This document shows positions 34,913 to 45,563 of a stretch of 64,000 nt of DNA, piece by piece (within the stretch, counting starts at the first letter, position 1; each line of letters opens with the position of its first letter). The notes below the pieces were generated by a model that ran no database searches, was not told the origin of the DNA, and saw only the letters and a list, made by a program, of their open reading frames with translations. The position numbers and the translations under genes are program-made. Location of the stretch: positions 3,968,001 through 4,032,000 of the forward strand of contig NZ_CP010979.1 of assembly GCF_000498395.2 (NCBI RefSeq). Reading direction: 5' to 3'. This DNA comes from Pseudomonas putida S13.1.2. GTDB taxonomy: Bacteria; Pseudomonadota; Gammaproteobacteria; Pseudomonadales; Pseudomonadaceae.

Positions 34913-35880
34913 ATGTCACTGTTGCAGATCAACAACCTGAACGTGCGCTTCGGCGACGCCAATGCGGTCCCGGTCGTCGATGGCCTGGACCTGTCGGTGG
35001 AGGCCGGCGAGATCCTGGCCATCGTCGGCGAATCCGGCTCGGGCAAGTCGGTGACCATGATGGCCTTGATGGGCCTGATCGACGCCCCCGGGCGCATCAC
35101 CGCCGACGTCCTCAGCTTCGACGGCACCGACATGCTCAAGCTCAGCGGCCGGCAGCGGCGCAAGGTGGTGGGCAAGGACATCGCCATGGTCTTCCAGGAC
35201 CCGATGACCGCGCTTAATCCCAGCTATACGGTGGGTTTTCAGATAGAAGAAGTGCTGCGCCAGCACCTGGGCCTGAAAGGCAAGGCCGCACGCCAGCGTG
35301 CCCTTGAGCTGTTGAAAAAGGTCGAGATCCCGGCTGCGGAAAGCCGCCTGGATGCCTACCCGCACCAGCTGTCTGGCGGCATGAGCCAGCGTGTGGCGAT
35401 TGCCATGGCCATTGCCGGCGAGCCCAAGCTGCTGATCGCCGACGAACCGACCACCGCGCTGGACGTGACCATCCAGGCGCAAATCATGGAGCTGCTGGTC
35501 AACCTGCAGAAAGAGCGCAACATGGCGCTCATCCTGATCACTCACGACCTCGCCGTGGTCGCCGAAACGGCCAAGCGGGTATGCGTGATGTACGCAGGCG
35601 AAGCCGTCGAGGTGGGCCAGGTGCCGACGCTGTTCGACGTGCCCGCCCACCCTTACAGCGAAGCCTTGCTGGCGGCGATCCCCGAGCACAGCATCGGCGC
35701 CGAGCGCCTGGCCACCCTGCCCGGCATCGTCCCCGGCCGCTACGACCGCCCGGTCGGCTGCCTGTTGTCGCCGCGCTGCCCCTACGTGCAGGACAACTGC
35801 CGGCGCCAGCGCCCGCCTCTCGATCCTCAGGCCCACAGCCTGGTGCGTTGCTTCTACCCGCTGAACCAGGAGGTGGCGTG

Positions 35881-35881
<1 letters not shown>
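34913..35881 (+). CDS. dppD: Dipeptide ABC transporter ATPase DppD
   Basis: 322-residue ABC ATPase. Walker A is GESGSGKS (about residues 39-46), the signature is LSGGMSQR and Walker B is LLIADEPTTALD. The C-terminal oligo_HPY extension carries Cys residues (GCLLSPRCPYVQDNC) that form an Fe-S or structural cluster in DppD/OppD proteins. ATG 34913 follows GAGGAG. Its TGA overlaps the ATG of dppF (ATGA). Confidence 0.96.
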
Positions 35882-36849
<968 letters not shown>

Positions 36850-36860
36850 CCTTTAGATAG

Positions 36861-36982
36861 CCGGGGCTGCTTTGCAGCCCATCGCGACACAAGGCCGCTC
36901 CTACAAGGGATCGCGATCGCAGGGGTACCGCGACCTCCTGTAGGAGCGGCCTTGTGTCGCGACTGGGCCGCAGAGCGGCCCC
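36861..36982. repeat. Inverted repeat of a different REP class
   Basis: TCGCGACACAAGGCCGCTCC... at 36882 is mirrored by ...GGCCTTGTGTCGCGA at 36961. It is flanked by a GGGCTGCTTTGCAGCCC hairpin and GGGCCGCAGAGCGGCCC. It shares the GCTCCTACA tail idea with the other REPs but has a different core. It is the only copy of this class in the window. Confidence 0.85.
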
Positions 36983-36987
36983 TTAGG

Positions 36988-37062
36988 TCAATGCATGAAA
37001 ATGGCGATGAGGATGATCACCGGAATCGGTACCCCAAGCATCCAGAGCAGTATCGAGCGCAT
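36988..37062 (-). CDS. 24-residue single-helix membrane peptide
   Basis: A short frame from ATG 37062 to TGA 36988 encodes 24 residues beginning MRSILLWML and ending ILIAIFMH, almost entirely hydrophobic: one membrane helix with an N-terminal Arg. AAGGAG lies seven bases before the ATG, a strong ribosome site. It starts 15 bases after the stop of the PhnA-like membrane protein gene on the same strand, so it is probably the second gene of that operon. I know of no function; it could be a small regulator or subunit of the neighbouring membrane protein. Confidence 0.7.
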   Translation of the reverse strand: MRSILLWMLGVPIPVIILIAIFMH

Positions 37063-37077
37063 GTCAGTTCTCCTTGC

Positions 37078-37977
37078 TTAACGTTGAATGGTGCGATGGG
37101 CTACGTATTCGCCTTCCAGCCACTGCACCTGGTCACGACGGCGACCACCGTAGAGCGCTGCAAGGCTGGCGAAGAAGGCCCCACACAGCAGCGCGACGAA
37201 GGTCCACAGTGCTGTCCACGCAGCCACCTTGGCGGCGGTATCAGCGGCTTGCTTGGCCTGCACTTTCAGCTGTTGCACCTGGGCCATCACCTGATCGACA
37301 CGGGCTTCGGCCTCGGCCTGGGTCAGACGCGTGCGCTGGGCCACCAGCTGCGCCAGGTAGGTGCGGTCTTCGGCAGGCATCGCACCGTCGCTGGCAATGC
37401 CTTTGGCCAGGATGCGTGCGGCCACGCCATTGGCTGCATCGTCGCTCACGGGTGCAGGGCCATCGCCACGGAACAAGCTATCGACGAAATAGCCCATCGA
37501 ATCGTTGTTGTCACCGGACGCCGCCGCACCACCGGCAGCCGCCGATACAGTGGCCGCCTGCGAAGCCGCGCTGGCACCAGCGCCCACCAGGTTGCCCGCA
37601 GCGCCCAGCACCAGCATGGCCGTCACCAGGGTGGCTACAGCCCAGGACAGGAACCCATGCGCGGTATCGCGGAAATACACTTCATCGCCATGCAGGTTGG
37701 CCCATTTCACCCGCAGCCGGCCGGCAATGTAGCCGCCAAGCCCCGAAGCGATGATCTGCGTCAGCAGCAGCCATACGATGGTGGAGATGCCCAGGGCTTT
37801 TGCACTGGCCCCTTCGTCGGCCCAGGGGGAAGTGGCTGCGAAGCCAAGCCCTGCACCAAGGACCACCAGGATCAGAGACAAGGCAGCTGCGGTAGCGGCG
37901 CCAGCGAAGATCGCCGCCCAGGAAACACCTGAGCGGCTTTGAGAATCGACAGCGGGGTAGTCGGCAGGGGTGATCAT
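37078..37977 (-). CDS. Multi-helix membrane protein, PhnA-like family
   Basis: 299-residue protein of unknown function. Hydrophobic segments lie at about 18-48, 62-90, 108-133 and 245-270. Between the third and fourth is a soluble region of about 110 residues with a Gly/Ala-rich stretch followed by an acidic, coiled-coil-prone segment (TRLTQAEAEARVDQVMAQVQ). The block FRDTAHGFLSWAVATLVTA resembles proteins labelled PhnA-like in alphaproteobacteria, a label without functional support. Its neighbours are the 24-residue peptide downstream and a divergent AraC-type gene. Confidence 0.75.
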   Translation of the reverse strand: MITPADYPAVDSQSRSGVSWAAIFAGAATAAALSLILVVLGAGLGFAATSPWADEGASAKALGISTIVWLLLTQIIASGLGGYIAGRLRVKWANLHGDEVYFRDTAHGFLSWAVATLVTAMLVLGAAGNLVGAGASAASQAATVSAAAGGAAASGDNNDSMGYFVDSLFRGDGPAPVSDDAANGVAARILAKGIASDGAMPAEDRTYLAQLVAQRTRLTQAEAEARVDQVMAQVQQLKVQAKQAADTAAKVAAWTALWTFVALLCGAFFASLAALYGGRRRDQVQWLEGEYVAHRTIQR

Positions 37978-38188
37978 GATGTTTTCGCCTTAAGTGGTTA
38001 GCGACAAGTCCATTCGCGCAGTAACCATTGCAGCGGCTGTGCCAGTTGTGACAAAAAATTACCCCCTTACAAAACAATGAGTTGCAAAGATGGGCTTGTT
38101 CGGAATCGTGCAAATTGCGCGACCAGGCCCTGTGCATCAGGTGTTCTGCATTCTTGTCGCAACCCTGGCGGCGAGGCATCATTCACCC

Positions 38189-38989
38189 ATGACGCTCGCT
38201 GATGGCCCTGCCCAGACTCCAATAACCGCCGACACCGTGCTGCGCTACCACCTGTGCTGGAAGCATCGCGACCTCGACGGCGTCATTGCGCTGTACCACC
38301 CCGACATCCAGTACCACGATTTCTTCCAGAACCGCGTGCTCGGCTACGTTGAGCTGCGCGACTACGTGCGCGCCTGCCTGCCCCATGAAGCCGGCGAGGA
38401 CATCGTCCACAGCGACCGCATTCGCGTCGATGGCTGCACCGCCTTCATCCAGTATCAGGTCACGGTCCAGGGCGGTGCCGGCCTGGTGGCGTTCCAGTCA
38501 AGCGAGGCGATCACCGTCAAGGACGGCCTGATCTGGCGGGTCAACGAATACGCCACGCTGGTCCGCCAGAATGGCACCGGCCGCGCCAACACCGGCCCGC
38601 GCCCGGCCACCAGCCGCCTGGGCTTGTCACCCCGGCAGCTGTCGACCATGGCCCAGGACCTGGAGCACTACTTCCAGCGCCAGCGGCCCTACCTGGACCC
38701 GGAGCTGGACCTGCAGCAAGTCGCCGACGCCAGTGGCTACAGCCGCAACCAGATCTCCTACCTGCTGAACCAGGTGCTGGGGCAAAGCTTCTACCGTTAC
38801 GTCAACCAGGCCCGCCTGCAGCACCTGATGGCCAGCCTTGACGACGGCAGCGCCGAGGCGACGATCGACGAGCTGGCCTTCAGCGCCGGCTTCAACTCGT
38901 TGTCGGCGTTCTACAAGTGTTTCCGTGAACACACCGGGCTCACCCCCAAGGCCTACCTGAAGCAAATTTCCCTGCGTGCACGCACGTAA
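38189..38989 (+). CDS. AraC-family regulator with N-terminal NTF2/SnoaL-like domain
   Basis: 266-residue protein. Residues about 14-125 look like an NTF2/SnoaL-type alpha+beta cone (LRYHLCWKHRDLDGVIALYHPDIQYHD is the usual opening, given here only in part as VIALYHPDIQYHDFF). Residues about 165-262 form the AraC double helix-turn-helix, with LQQVADASGYSRNQISYLLN as first and IDELAFSAGFNSLSAFYKCF as second motif. An NTF2-like domain in place of the usual cupin sensor is uncommon. ATG 38189 starts just before the domain; ribosome site is weak. It is next to amine-catabolism genes it may control. Confidence 0.82.
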   Translation: MTLADGPAQTPITADTVLRYHLCWKHRDLDGVIALYHPDIQYHDFFQNRVLGYVELRDYVRACLPHEAGEDIVHSDRIRVDGCTAFIQYQVTVQGGAGLVAFQSSEAITVKDGLIWRVNEYATLVRQNGTGRANTGPRPATSRLGLSPRQLSTMAQDLEHYFQRQRPYLDPELDLQQVADASGYSRNQISYLLNQVLGQSFYRYVNQARLQHLMASLDDGSAEATIDELAFSAGFNSLSAFYKCFREHTGLTPKAYLKQISLRART

Positions 38990-39053
38990 GACAGGCGCCT
39001 GCACACATCACTAGGATCGCCCACAGACCTTGACGGATGTGGAGTCGGACCCG

Positions 39054-40460
39054 ATGCAACCCCTGCGCACGATAAGCCTGTGGATGGACCAGCTCGACGA
39101 GCCACTGTGTGCCCGCCCGGCCCTGCGCGAAGACCTGCACGCGGATGTGTGCATCATCGGCGCCGGCTACACAGGCCTGTGGACCGCCTACTACCTCAAG
39201 CGCCAGGCGCCACAGCTGAACATCGTGGTAATCGACGCCAACATCGCCGGTTTCGGCGCCTCTGGGCGCAACGGTGGCTGGCTGATGGGCAACCTGCTGG
39301 GCGAAGACCGCCTGCTCGCCACCCTGTCGCCCCAACAGCGCCGCGCCAGCATCGACCTGCTGCACGGCATACCCGATGAAGTGCACGGTGTGCTGCAACG
39401 CGAGGGCATCGACTGCGACTACCGCAAGGGCGGTGTGCTGTACTGTGCTGCACGCTACCCGGAGCAAGAGCGCAGCCTGCGCGCCTACCTCGATGACTTG
39501 TATCGCCAAGGCATGACCGAGGACGACTACCGCTGGCTGCGCCCCGAGCAACTGGGCAACCAGTTGCGGGTCAGCAATGCGTTTGGTGCCATCTACAGCC
39601 CGCACACCGCGACCATCCAGCCGGCCAAGCTGGTGCGTGGCCTGGCACGCGCGGTTGAAGCCCTGGGCGTGCCGATCTACGAAAACACCCCTGCAATCGA
39701 CTGGCAGCCCGGCGAAGTGCGCACCCCGCTGGCACGTATTCGCTGCCAGTGGATAGTGCCCGCTGTTGAAGGCTACGCCGCCAGCCTGCCGCCACTGGGC
39801 AAGCACCAGCTGCCAGTACAGAGCTTGCTGGTAGCCACCGAGCCGCTACCGGAGGCCACCTGGGAGCAGATCGGCCTGAGCCAGGGCCAGGCCTTCAGCG
39901 AGAGCAGCCGCCAGGTCACCTATGGCCAGCGCACCGCTGATAACCGCCTGGTATTCGGCGCACGCGGTGGTTACCGCTTCGGTGGCCGCCTGCGCGAAAA
40001 CTTCAACCTCCAAGAACACGAAATCGAACTGCGCCGCTACCTGTTCAGCGAGCTGTTCCCGCAGCTCAAGCATGTGCGCATCACCCACTCCTGGGGCGGC
40101 AACCTGGGCATGGCGCGGCGCTTTCGCCCGCACATGCTCTGCGACCGCCAGCGCGGCATTGCCCTGGCCGGTGGCTACGGTGGCGAAGGCGTTGGGGCCA
40201 CCAACCTGGGCGGGCGCACCCTGGCGGCGCTGATCCTTAACCAGCACAACGAACTGACCGCGCAACCTTGGGTGCTGGACAACCGCCCGGTATCGAGCCT
40301 GGCCAGCTGGCCGCCCGAGCCCTGCCGCTGGCTGGGCTACAACGCGATCATCCAAAGCTTCGTCCACGAGGACCGGACCCTCGCCAACCCCGCCAGCGCG
40401 CCGTGGAGGCGGCGCCTGGCCAGCTCGCTTGCGGACTTCATGGAAGGCTTCATGCACTGA
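39054..40460 (+). CDS. FAD-dependent amine oxidoreductase (PuuB-like, DAO family)
   Basis: 468-residue oxidase with the dinucleotide-binding motif GAGYTGLWTAYYL (residues 36-48) and the GRNGGWLMG block typical of gamma-glutamylputrescine oxidase and related DAO flavoenzymes. C-terminal motif GGYGGEGVGATNLGGRTLAALI binds FAD. With cupin and PotF genes directly downstream, a role in oxidising imported polyamines or similar amines is likely; the exact substrate is inferred. ATG 39054 has GGAG nine bases upstream; in-frame TTG 39030 and GTG 39039 are less likely. Confidence 0.87.
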   Translation: MQPLRTISLWMDQLDEPLCARPALREDLHADVCIIGAGYTGLWTAYYLKRQAPQLNIVVIDANIAGFGASGRNGGWLMGNLLGEDRLLATLSPQQRRASIDLLHGIPDEVHGVLQREGIDCDYRKGGVLYCAARYPEQERSLRAYLDDLYRQGMTEDDYRWLRPEQLGNQLRVSNAFGAIYSPHTATIQPAKLVRGLARAVEALGVPIYENTPAIDWQPGEVRTPLARIRCQWIVPAVEGYAASLPPLGKHQLPVQSLLVATEPLPEATWEQIGLSQGQAFSESSRQVTYGQRTADNRLVFGARGGYRFGGRLRENFNLQEHEIELRRYLFSELFPQLKHVRITHSWGGNLGMARRFRPHMLCDRQRGIALAGGYGGEGVGATNLGGRTLAALILNQHNELTAQPWVLDNRPVSSLASWPPEPCRWLGYNAIIQSFVHEDRTLANPASAPWRRRLASSLADFMEGFMH

Positions 40461-40493
40461 CTTCCCTTATCAACTGCACAGGATCCACCGGTC

Positions 40494-40835
40494 ATGAGCA
40501 TTACCCAGTTCAAGAACACCGACAGCGCTGTGCTCGACAGCTCCAACCCGGTCGCGGTGCCGCTTGGCGAACCCGTGGCGGTGACGTCTGTTACCTGCGT
40601 AGAGCGCAGCGATGGCGTCGAAACCGGCATCTGGGAGTGCACCCCCGGGCGCTGGCGGCGGCAGATCGTGCAACAGGAGTTCTGCCACTTCATCAAGGGC
40701 CGCTGCACCTTCACCCCCGACGGTGGCGAGCCCCTGGTCATAGAAGCCGGAGACGCATTGATGCTACCGGCCAACAGCACCGGCACCTGGGACATCCAGG
40801 AGACCGTGCGCAAGACCTACGTACTCATCTTCTGA
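40494..40835 (+). CDS. Cupin_3 (DUF861) small protein
   Basis: 113-residue single-domain cupin. Motif pieces GIWECTPGRWRR, CHFIKGRCTFTPDGG and GDALMLPANSTGTWDI match the DUF861 group, often found beside amine and ureide catabolism enzymes. No catalytic role is established for this group. It lies 33 bases after the oxidase gene and 52 bases before the polyamine-binding protein gene, so the three form one operon. Confidence 0.85.
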   Translation: MSITQFKNTDSAVLDSSNPVAVPLGEPVAVTSVTCVERSDGVETGIWECTPGRWRRQIVQQEFCHFIKGRCTFTPDGGEPLVIEAGDALMLPANSTGTWDIQETVRKTYVLIF

Positions 40836-40887
40836 TCCGCTGATCGCCTGCCTTCGATAACAACAGACCAAGCAAGGTAAACCCGAC

Positions 40888-41967
40888 ATGCGCACGCTCC
40901 TTCTCGCCCCCCTGATGCTGGCCGCCAGCGTGGCCGGCGCCGCCGAAACGGTGAAGATCTACAACTGGTCCAGCTACGTCGCCCCCGACACGCTGAAGAA
41001 CTTCCAGCAAGCCAGCGGCATCGTGCCCACCTACGACGTGTACGACAGCAACGAGACCCTCGACGGCAAGCTGATGACCGGCAACTCCGGCTACGATGTG
41101 GTGTTCCCTTCCAACCACTTCATGGCCCGGCAGATCCAGGGCAAGGCCCTGAAGAAGCTGGACAAGTCGCAGCTGCCCAACTGGCAAAACCTCAACCCGG
41201 TGCTGCTCAAGGCACTGGAGGTGAACGACCCGGGCAACCAGTACGGCTTCCCGTACCTGTGGGGCAGTACCGGCATCGGCTACAACATCGACAAGGTCAA
41301 GGCGGTGCTCGGCGACAACGCGCCGGTGGATTCGTGGGACCTGATCTTCAAGCCCGAGTACATGAGCAAGCTGAAAAGCTGTGGCGTCGCCGTGCTGGAC
41401 AACGGCCCCGAACTGCTGCCGATTGCCCTGCACTACCTGGGCCTGCCGCACCACAGCCAGAACCCGGCGGACTACGACAAGGCCAAGGCGCTGTTGATGC
41501 AGGTGCGGCCGTACATCAGCTACTTCCATTCATCGAAGTACACCGGCGACCTGGCCAATGGCGATATCTGTGTGGTGGTGGGCTTCTCGGGGGATGTGCT
41601 GCAAGCGAAAAACCGTGCCGAAGAGGCGAACAACGGGGTGAAGGTGGGCTACTCGATACCCAAGGAAGGCGCGCCCATGTGGTTTGACATGGTGGCCATG
41701 CCGGCCGATGCGCCGGATGAAAAAGCCGGGTATGCCTACATGAACTATCTGCTGCAGCCAGAGGTGATGGCCAACATCAGCAACCATGTGCAGTACGCCA
41801 ACGGCAACCTGAAGGCGGACGGGCTGGTGGAGCCGGCGCTGAAGGGCAATACGATGATTTACCCGAGCGAAGACATGATGGGCAAGTTGTATGCGCTGGA
41901 AGCGATGCCAGCGAAGATCGACCGCATTCGCACCCGGATCTGGACCAGTATCAAAGCCGGAAACTGA
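40888..41967 (+). CDS. Polyamine ABC transporter binding protein (PotF-like)
   Basis: 359-residue periplasmic binding protein of the PotD/PotF family. The signal peptide is cleaved near VAGAAE (residue 18), and the mature start VKIYNWSSYVAPDTL is diagnostic. Ligand region blocks GSTGIGYNIDKVK and YINYLLQPEV-like (here YAYMNYLLQPEV) are present. No permease or ATPase genes follow: a REP pair comes next. It must therefore use a Pot transporter encoded elsewhere or act as a sensor with the adjacent regulator. Confidence 0.92.
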   Translation: MRTLLLAPLMLAASVAGAAETVKIYNWSSYVAPDTLKNFQQASGIVPTYDVYDSNETLDGKLMTGNSGYDVVFPSNHFMARQIQGKALKKLDKSQLPNWQNLNPVLLKALEVNDPGNQYGFPYLWGSTGIGYNIDKVKAVLGDNAPVDSWDLIFKPEYMSKLKSCGVAVLDNGPELLPIALHYLGLPHHSQNPADYDKAKALLMQVRPYISYFHSSKYTGDLANGDICVVVGFSGDVLQAKNRAEEANNGVKVGYSIPKEGAPMWFDMVAMPADAPDEKAGYAYMNYLLQPEVMANISNHVQYANGNLKADGLVEPALKGNTMIYPSEDMMGKLYALEAMPAKIDRIRTRIWTSIKAGN

Positions 41968-41986
41968 GCGCGGCCGTAGTGCGGTC

Positions 41987-42062
41987 CCTGTGGGAGCGGG
42001 TTCACCCGCGAATGCGTCGGTAAATTCAACATCGCATTCGCGGGTGAACCCGCTCCCACAGG
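41987..42062. repeat. Compact inverted REP pair
   Basis: CCTGTGGGAGCGGGTTCACC... and its exact mirror are separated by only a short spacer, also partly self-complementary (GCGAATGC/GCATTCGC). It lies between convergent potF-like and prfC genes and could end transcription from both sides. Confidence 0.92.
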
Positions 42063-42083
42063 GTCAGCAGCCAGCTCTGGAAA

Positions 42084-43667
<1,584 letters not shown>

Positions 43668-43758
43668 GGGAAATCGCCTGACTGGGGGATTCAAAAAGGG
43701 GCGATATCATACCTGAAGTTGGGCTGGGACCAAAATCTGATCCCCGTCCGTTGGTCAA

Positions 43759-44088
43759 TCACGCACGTTGAGCCTGATCATCACAAAAACCTTGAAGCGT
43801 GACAGGGGCCCGGCCGGGCACATGTGCAACGAGCTCCAATGTTCCACCCAAGGCCTCAACATAGCTGCGAAGGGTGGATATCAACATGTCACTTCTCTTC
43901 TCCACTTTCGAAACATTGCCCTGACGGATATCGAGGCGCTCCGCCAACTCGTCCTGGGTGATTTGCAACTGCCTGCGCAAGGCTTGCAAGGTCATTTCTT
44001 CACGAATCAGTTCAAGGCCGCGTGCTTCTACTCTCGCCCTGCGCTCAGACGACAGCTCGTTCATAACCTCATCGAGTGTTTTCATCAT
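43759..44088 (-). CDS. HigA-like XRE antitoxin
   Basis: 109-residue protein with an XRE helix-turn-helix (about residues 35-92: LQITQDELAERLDIRQGNVSK, shown here in part as ITQDELAERLDIRQ). It also has the LISTLRSYVEALGG block typical of antitoxins that follow RelE/HigB-type toxins. Family members bind the toxin and repress their own operon. It starts directly after the toxin stop, with AGAGGT as ribosome site inside the toxin's 3' end. Composition is less GC-rich than its neighbours. Confidence 0.87.
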   Translation of the reverse strand: MMKTLDEVMNELSSERRARVEARGLELIREEMTLQALRRQLQITQDELAERLDIRQGNVSKVEKRSDMLISTLRSYVEALGGTLELVAHVPGRAPVTLQGFCDDQAQRA

Positions 44089-44433
44089 TCAACCTCTGGA
44101 AAGGTGCCGTTCGAAACGTGCGTCGGCACGCTCGATCAGGCTCCGGTAAAATCTACGTTCACTGATGCCTGCCTTGTCTCCGGCGACCAACAGCACCGCA
44201 CAGCGAGAGGGGTCAAAAGCGAACGCTATGCGCCACACGCCATTCCCGACGCTGAATCGCAACTCTTTCATGTTCGAATACCTTGAGCCCTTCAAGGTAT
44301 CCACACGCGGTCTACCCAGAGCCGGGCCGCAGCATGCCAGCAGGTGTAGCTGAGCCAACAGTTCATCCTGGACCTCCATTTCCAGCATCCTGAACTCCAC
44401 TGGAAATTCCGGGCACATCCCTATGGACCACAC
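44089..44433 (-). CDS. HigB-like RelE/ParE-superfamily toxin
   Basis: About 114 residues (MWSIGMCPEFPVEF...). Family marks are VQDELLAQLHLLACCGPALGRP early, the strand MKELRFSVGNGVWRIAFAFDP and the Arg/Lys-rich LVAGDKAGISERRFYRSLI end of the phage Gp49-like/HigB group. Such toxins cleave ribosome-bound mRNA. GTG 44433 fits the family N-terminus with GGAGG ten bases upstream; ATG 44442 is the alternative but lies only two bases from that site. Toxin-before-antitoxin order is typical of higBA. Confidence 0.85.
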   Translation of the reverse strand: MWSIGMCPEFPVEFRMLEMEVQDELLAQLHLLACCGPALGRPRVDTLKGSRYSNMKELRFSVGNGVWRIAFAFDPSRCAVLLVAGDKAGISERRFYRSLIERADARFERHLSRG

Positions 44434-44836
44434 AACAAACATACCTCCGAAAGAATATTCCCTCAAGGAGATACAGGGAGAATTTCAAAGGAGATATTGC
44501 TTGGCGGGACAAATGGCTCGATAGCAGGCGATTCAACGCCTCCACGCAGAAAAAGCGCTGTTTTTTCGTGCGAATTTTCTTTGTTGCCAGTGATTAACGC
44601 TGGCCAAATGCCGCCTCAGATGGGAACCTTTGCGCCCACGGAGACGTCCATTCCCCTGCAACCCGCTTCGGTTGGGGACTGGTTTCATCAGCATTTTCGG
44701 GCCCGACGGGGTTCGGCTCATGGCCTGATCGCAGCCTTCGGCGTGCGTCACGCTGCTACTCGCGAACACACCAACCGCCGCCAGGACTGGCCGGCAAAAA
44801 AGAAGTGTGCTCGCCGACAACACAAGGAGTCCGCCT
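44434..44836. other. 403-bp divergent region between higBA and the osmoprotectant operon
   Basis: It is comparatively AT-rich near the toxin gene. It holds the palindrome GAATATTC (44453-44460) about 20 bases before the toxin start, a candidate HigA operator. It also has an AAAAAGCGCTGTTTTTT stretch near 44551-44567 and the AAGGAG site for the GTG at 44837. No reading frame in it looks genuine to me. Confidence 0.55.
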
Positions 44837-45550
44837 GTGGCTAAACGCTACGGAAAAGGGCTGTTGGGATGCGCCACCGTGCTCGTCATCCTGGCCCTGC
44901 TGGTCCACTGGATCGGCATCGACACGATCGCGCGTTACCGCGACGATCTTGGGTTCTACCTGCAAGCGCACCTGGTTCTGGTGCTGGCTTCGATGGCGGC
45001 GGCGTTGGCCGTGGGCATCCCGGCTGGCATTGCCCTCAGTCGACCGCACCGGGTCGACAAAGCCGAGCGCTTCATGCAGTTTTTCAACGTTGGCAACACC
45101 ATCCCTCCCCTGGCCGTTCTGGCCATCGCGCTCAGTATCCTGGGCATCGGCGCCGGGCCTGCGATCTTCGCGCTGTTCCTCGCCTCTCTCCTGCCCATCG
45201 TGCGCAACACCTACGAGGGCCTGAAAAACGTCCCCGCCTCGCTCAAGGAAGCCGCCACCGGCATCGGCATGACCCCGCGCCAGCAACTCTGGCAGGTGGA
45301 GCTACCGAATGCCGTGCCGATCATCGTCGGGGGTGTACGTGTGGCCCTGGCATTGAACGTGGGCACCGCGCCACTGGCATTCCTGATCGGCGCCAACAGC
45401 CTGGGTAGCCTGATCTTCCCCGGCATCGCCCTGAACAACCAGCCACAGCTGCTGCTGGGTGCCGCCTGCACCGCACTGCTTGCACTGGTGCTGGACGCGG
45501 CGGTGAGTTTCTCCAGCAAGCGCTGGCTGGAACGTGGCCTGGCCCAATAA
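44837..45550 (+). CDS. Osmoprotectant ABC transporter permease 1 (OpuC type)
   Basis: 237-residue inner-membrane permease with about six helices and the binding-protein-dependent loop LKEAATGIGMTPRQQLWQVELP. The block FFNVGNTIPPLAVLAIAL is characteristic of OpuCB/OpuCD and YehW/Y permeases for glycine betaine, choline or carnitine. GTG 44837 has AAGGAG seven bases upstream; an in-frame GTG at 44807 lacks one. First of four genes in the order permease-binding protein-permease-ATPase. Confidence 0.92.
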   Translation: MAKRYGKGLLGCATVLVILALLVHWIGIDTIARYRDDLGFYLQAHLVLVLASMAAALAVGIPAGIALSRPHRVDKAERFMQFFNVGNTIPPLAVLAIALSILGIGAGPAIFALFLASLLPIVRNTYEGLKNVPASLKEAATGIGMTPRQQLWQVELPNAVPIIVGGVRVALALNVGTAPLAFLIGANSLGSLIFPGIALNNQPQLLLGAACTALLALVLDAAVSFSSKRWLERGLAQ

Positions 45551-45563
45551 GGATAGGGAACGT

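Noticed and set aside
44486..44830. Short frames in the higBA/opu intergenic region as genes
   Set aside because: None has a ribosome site together with a recognisable or compositionally normal product, and several overlap the start signals of the flanking operons.
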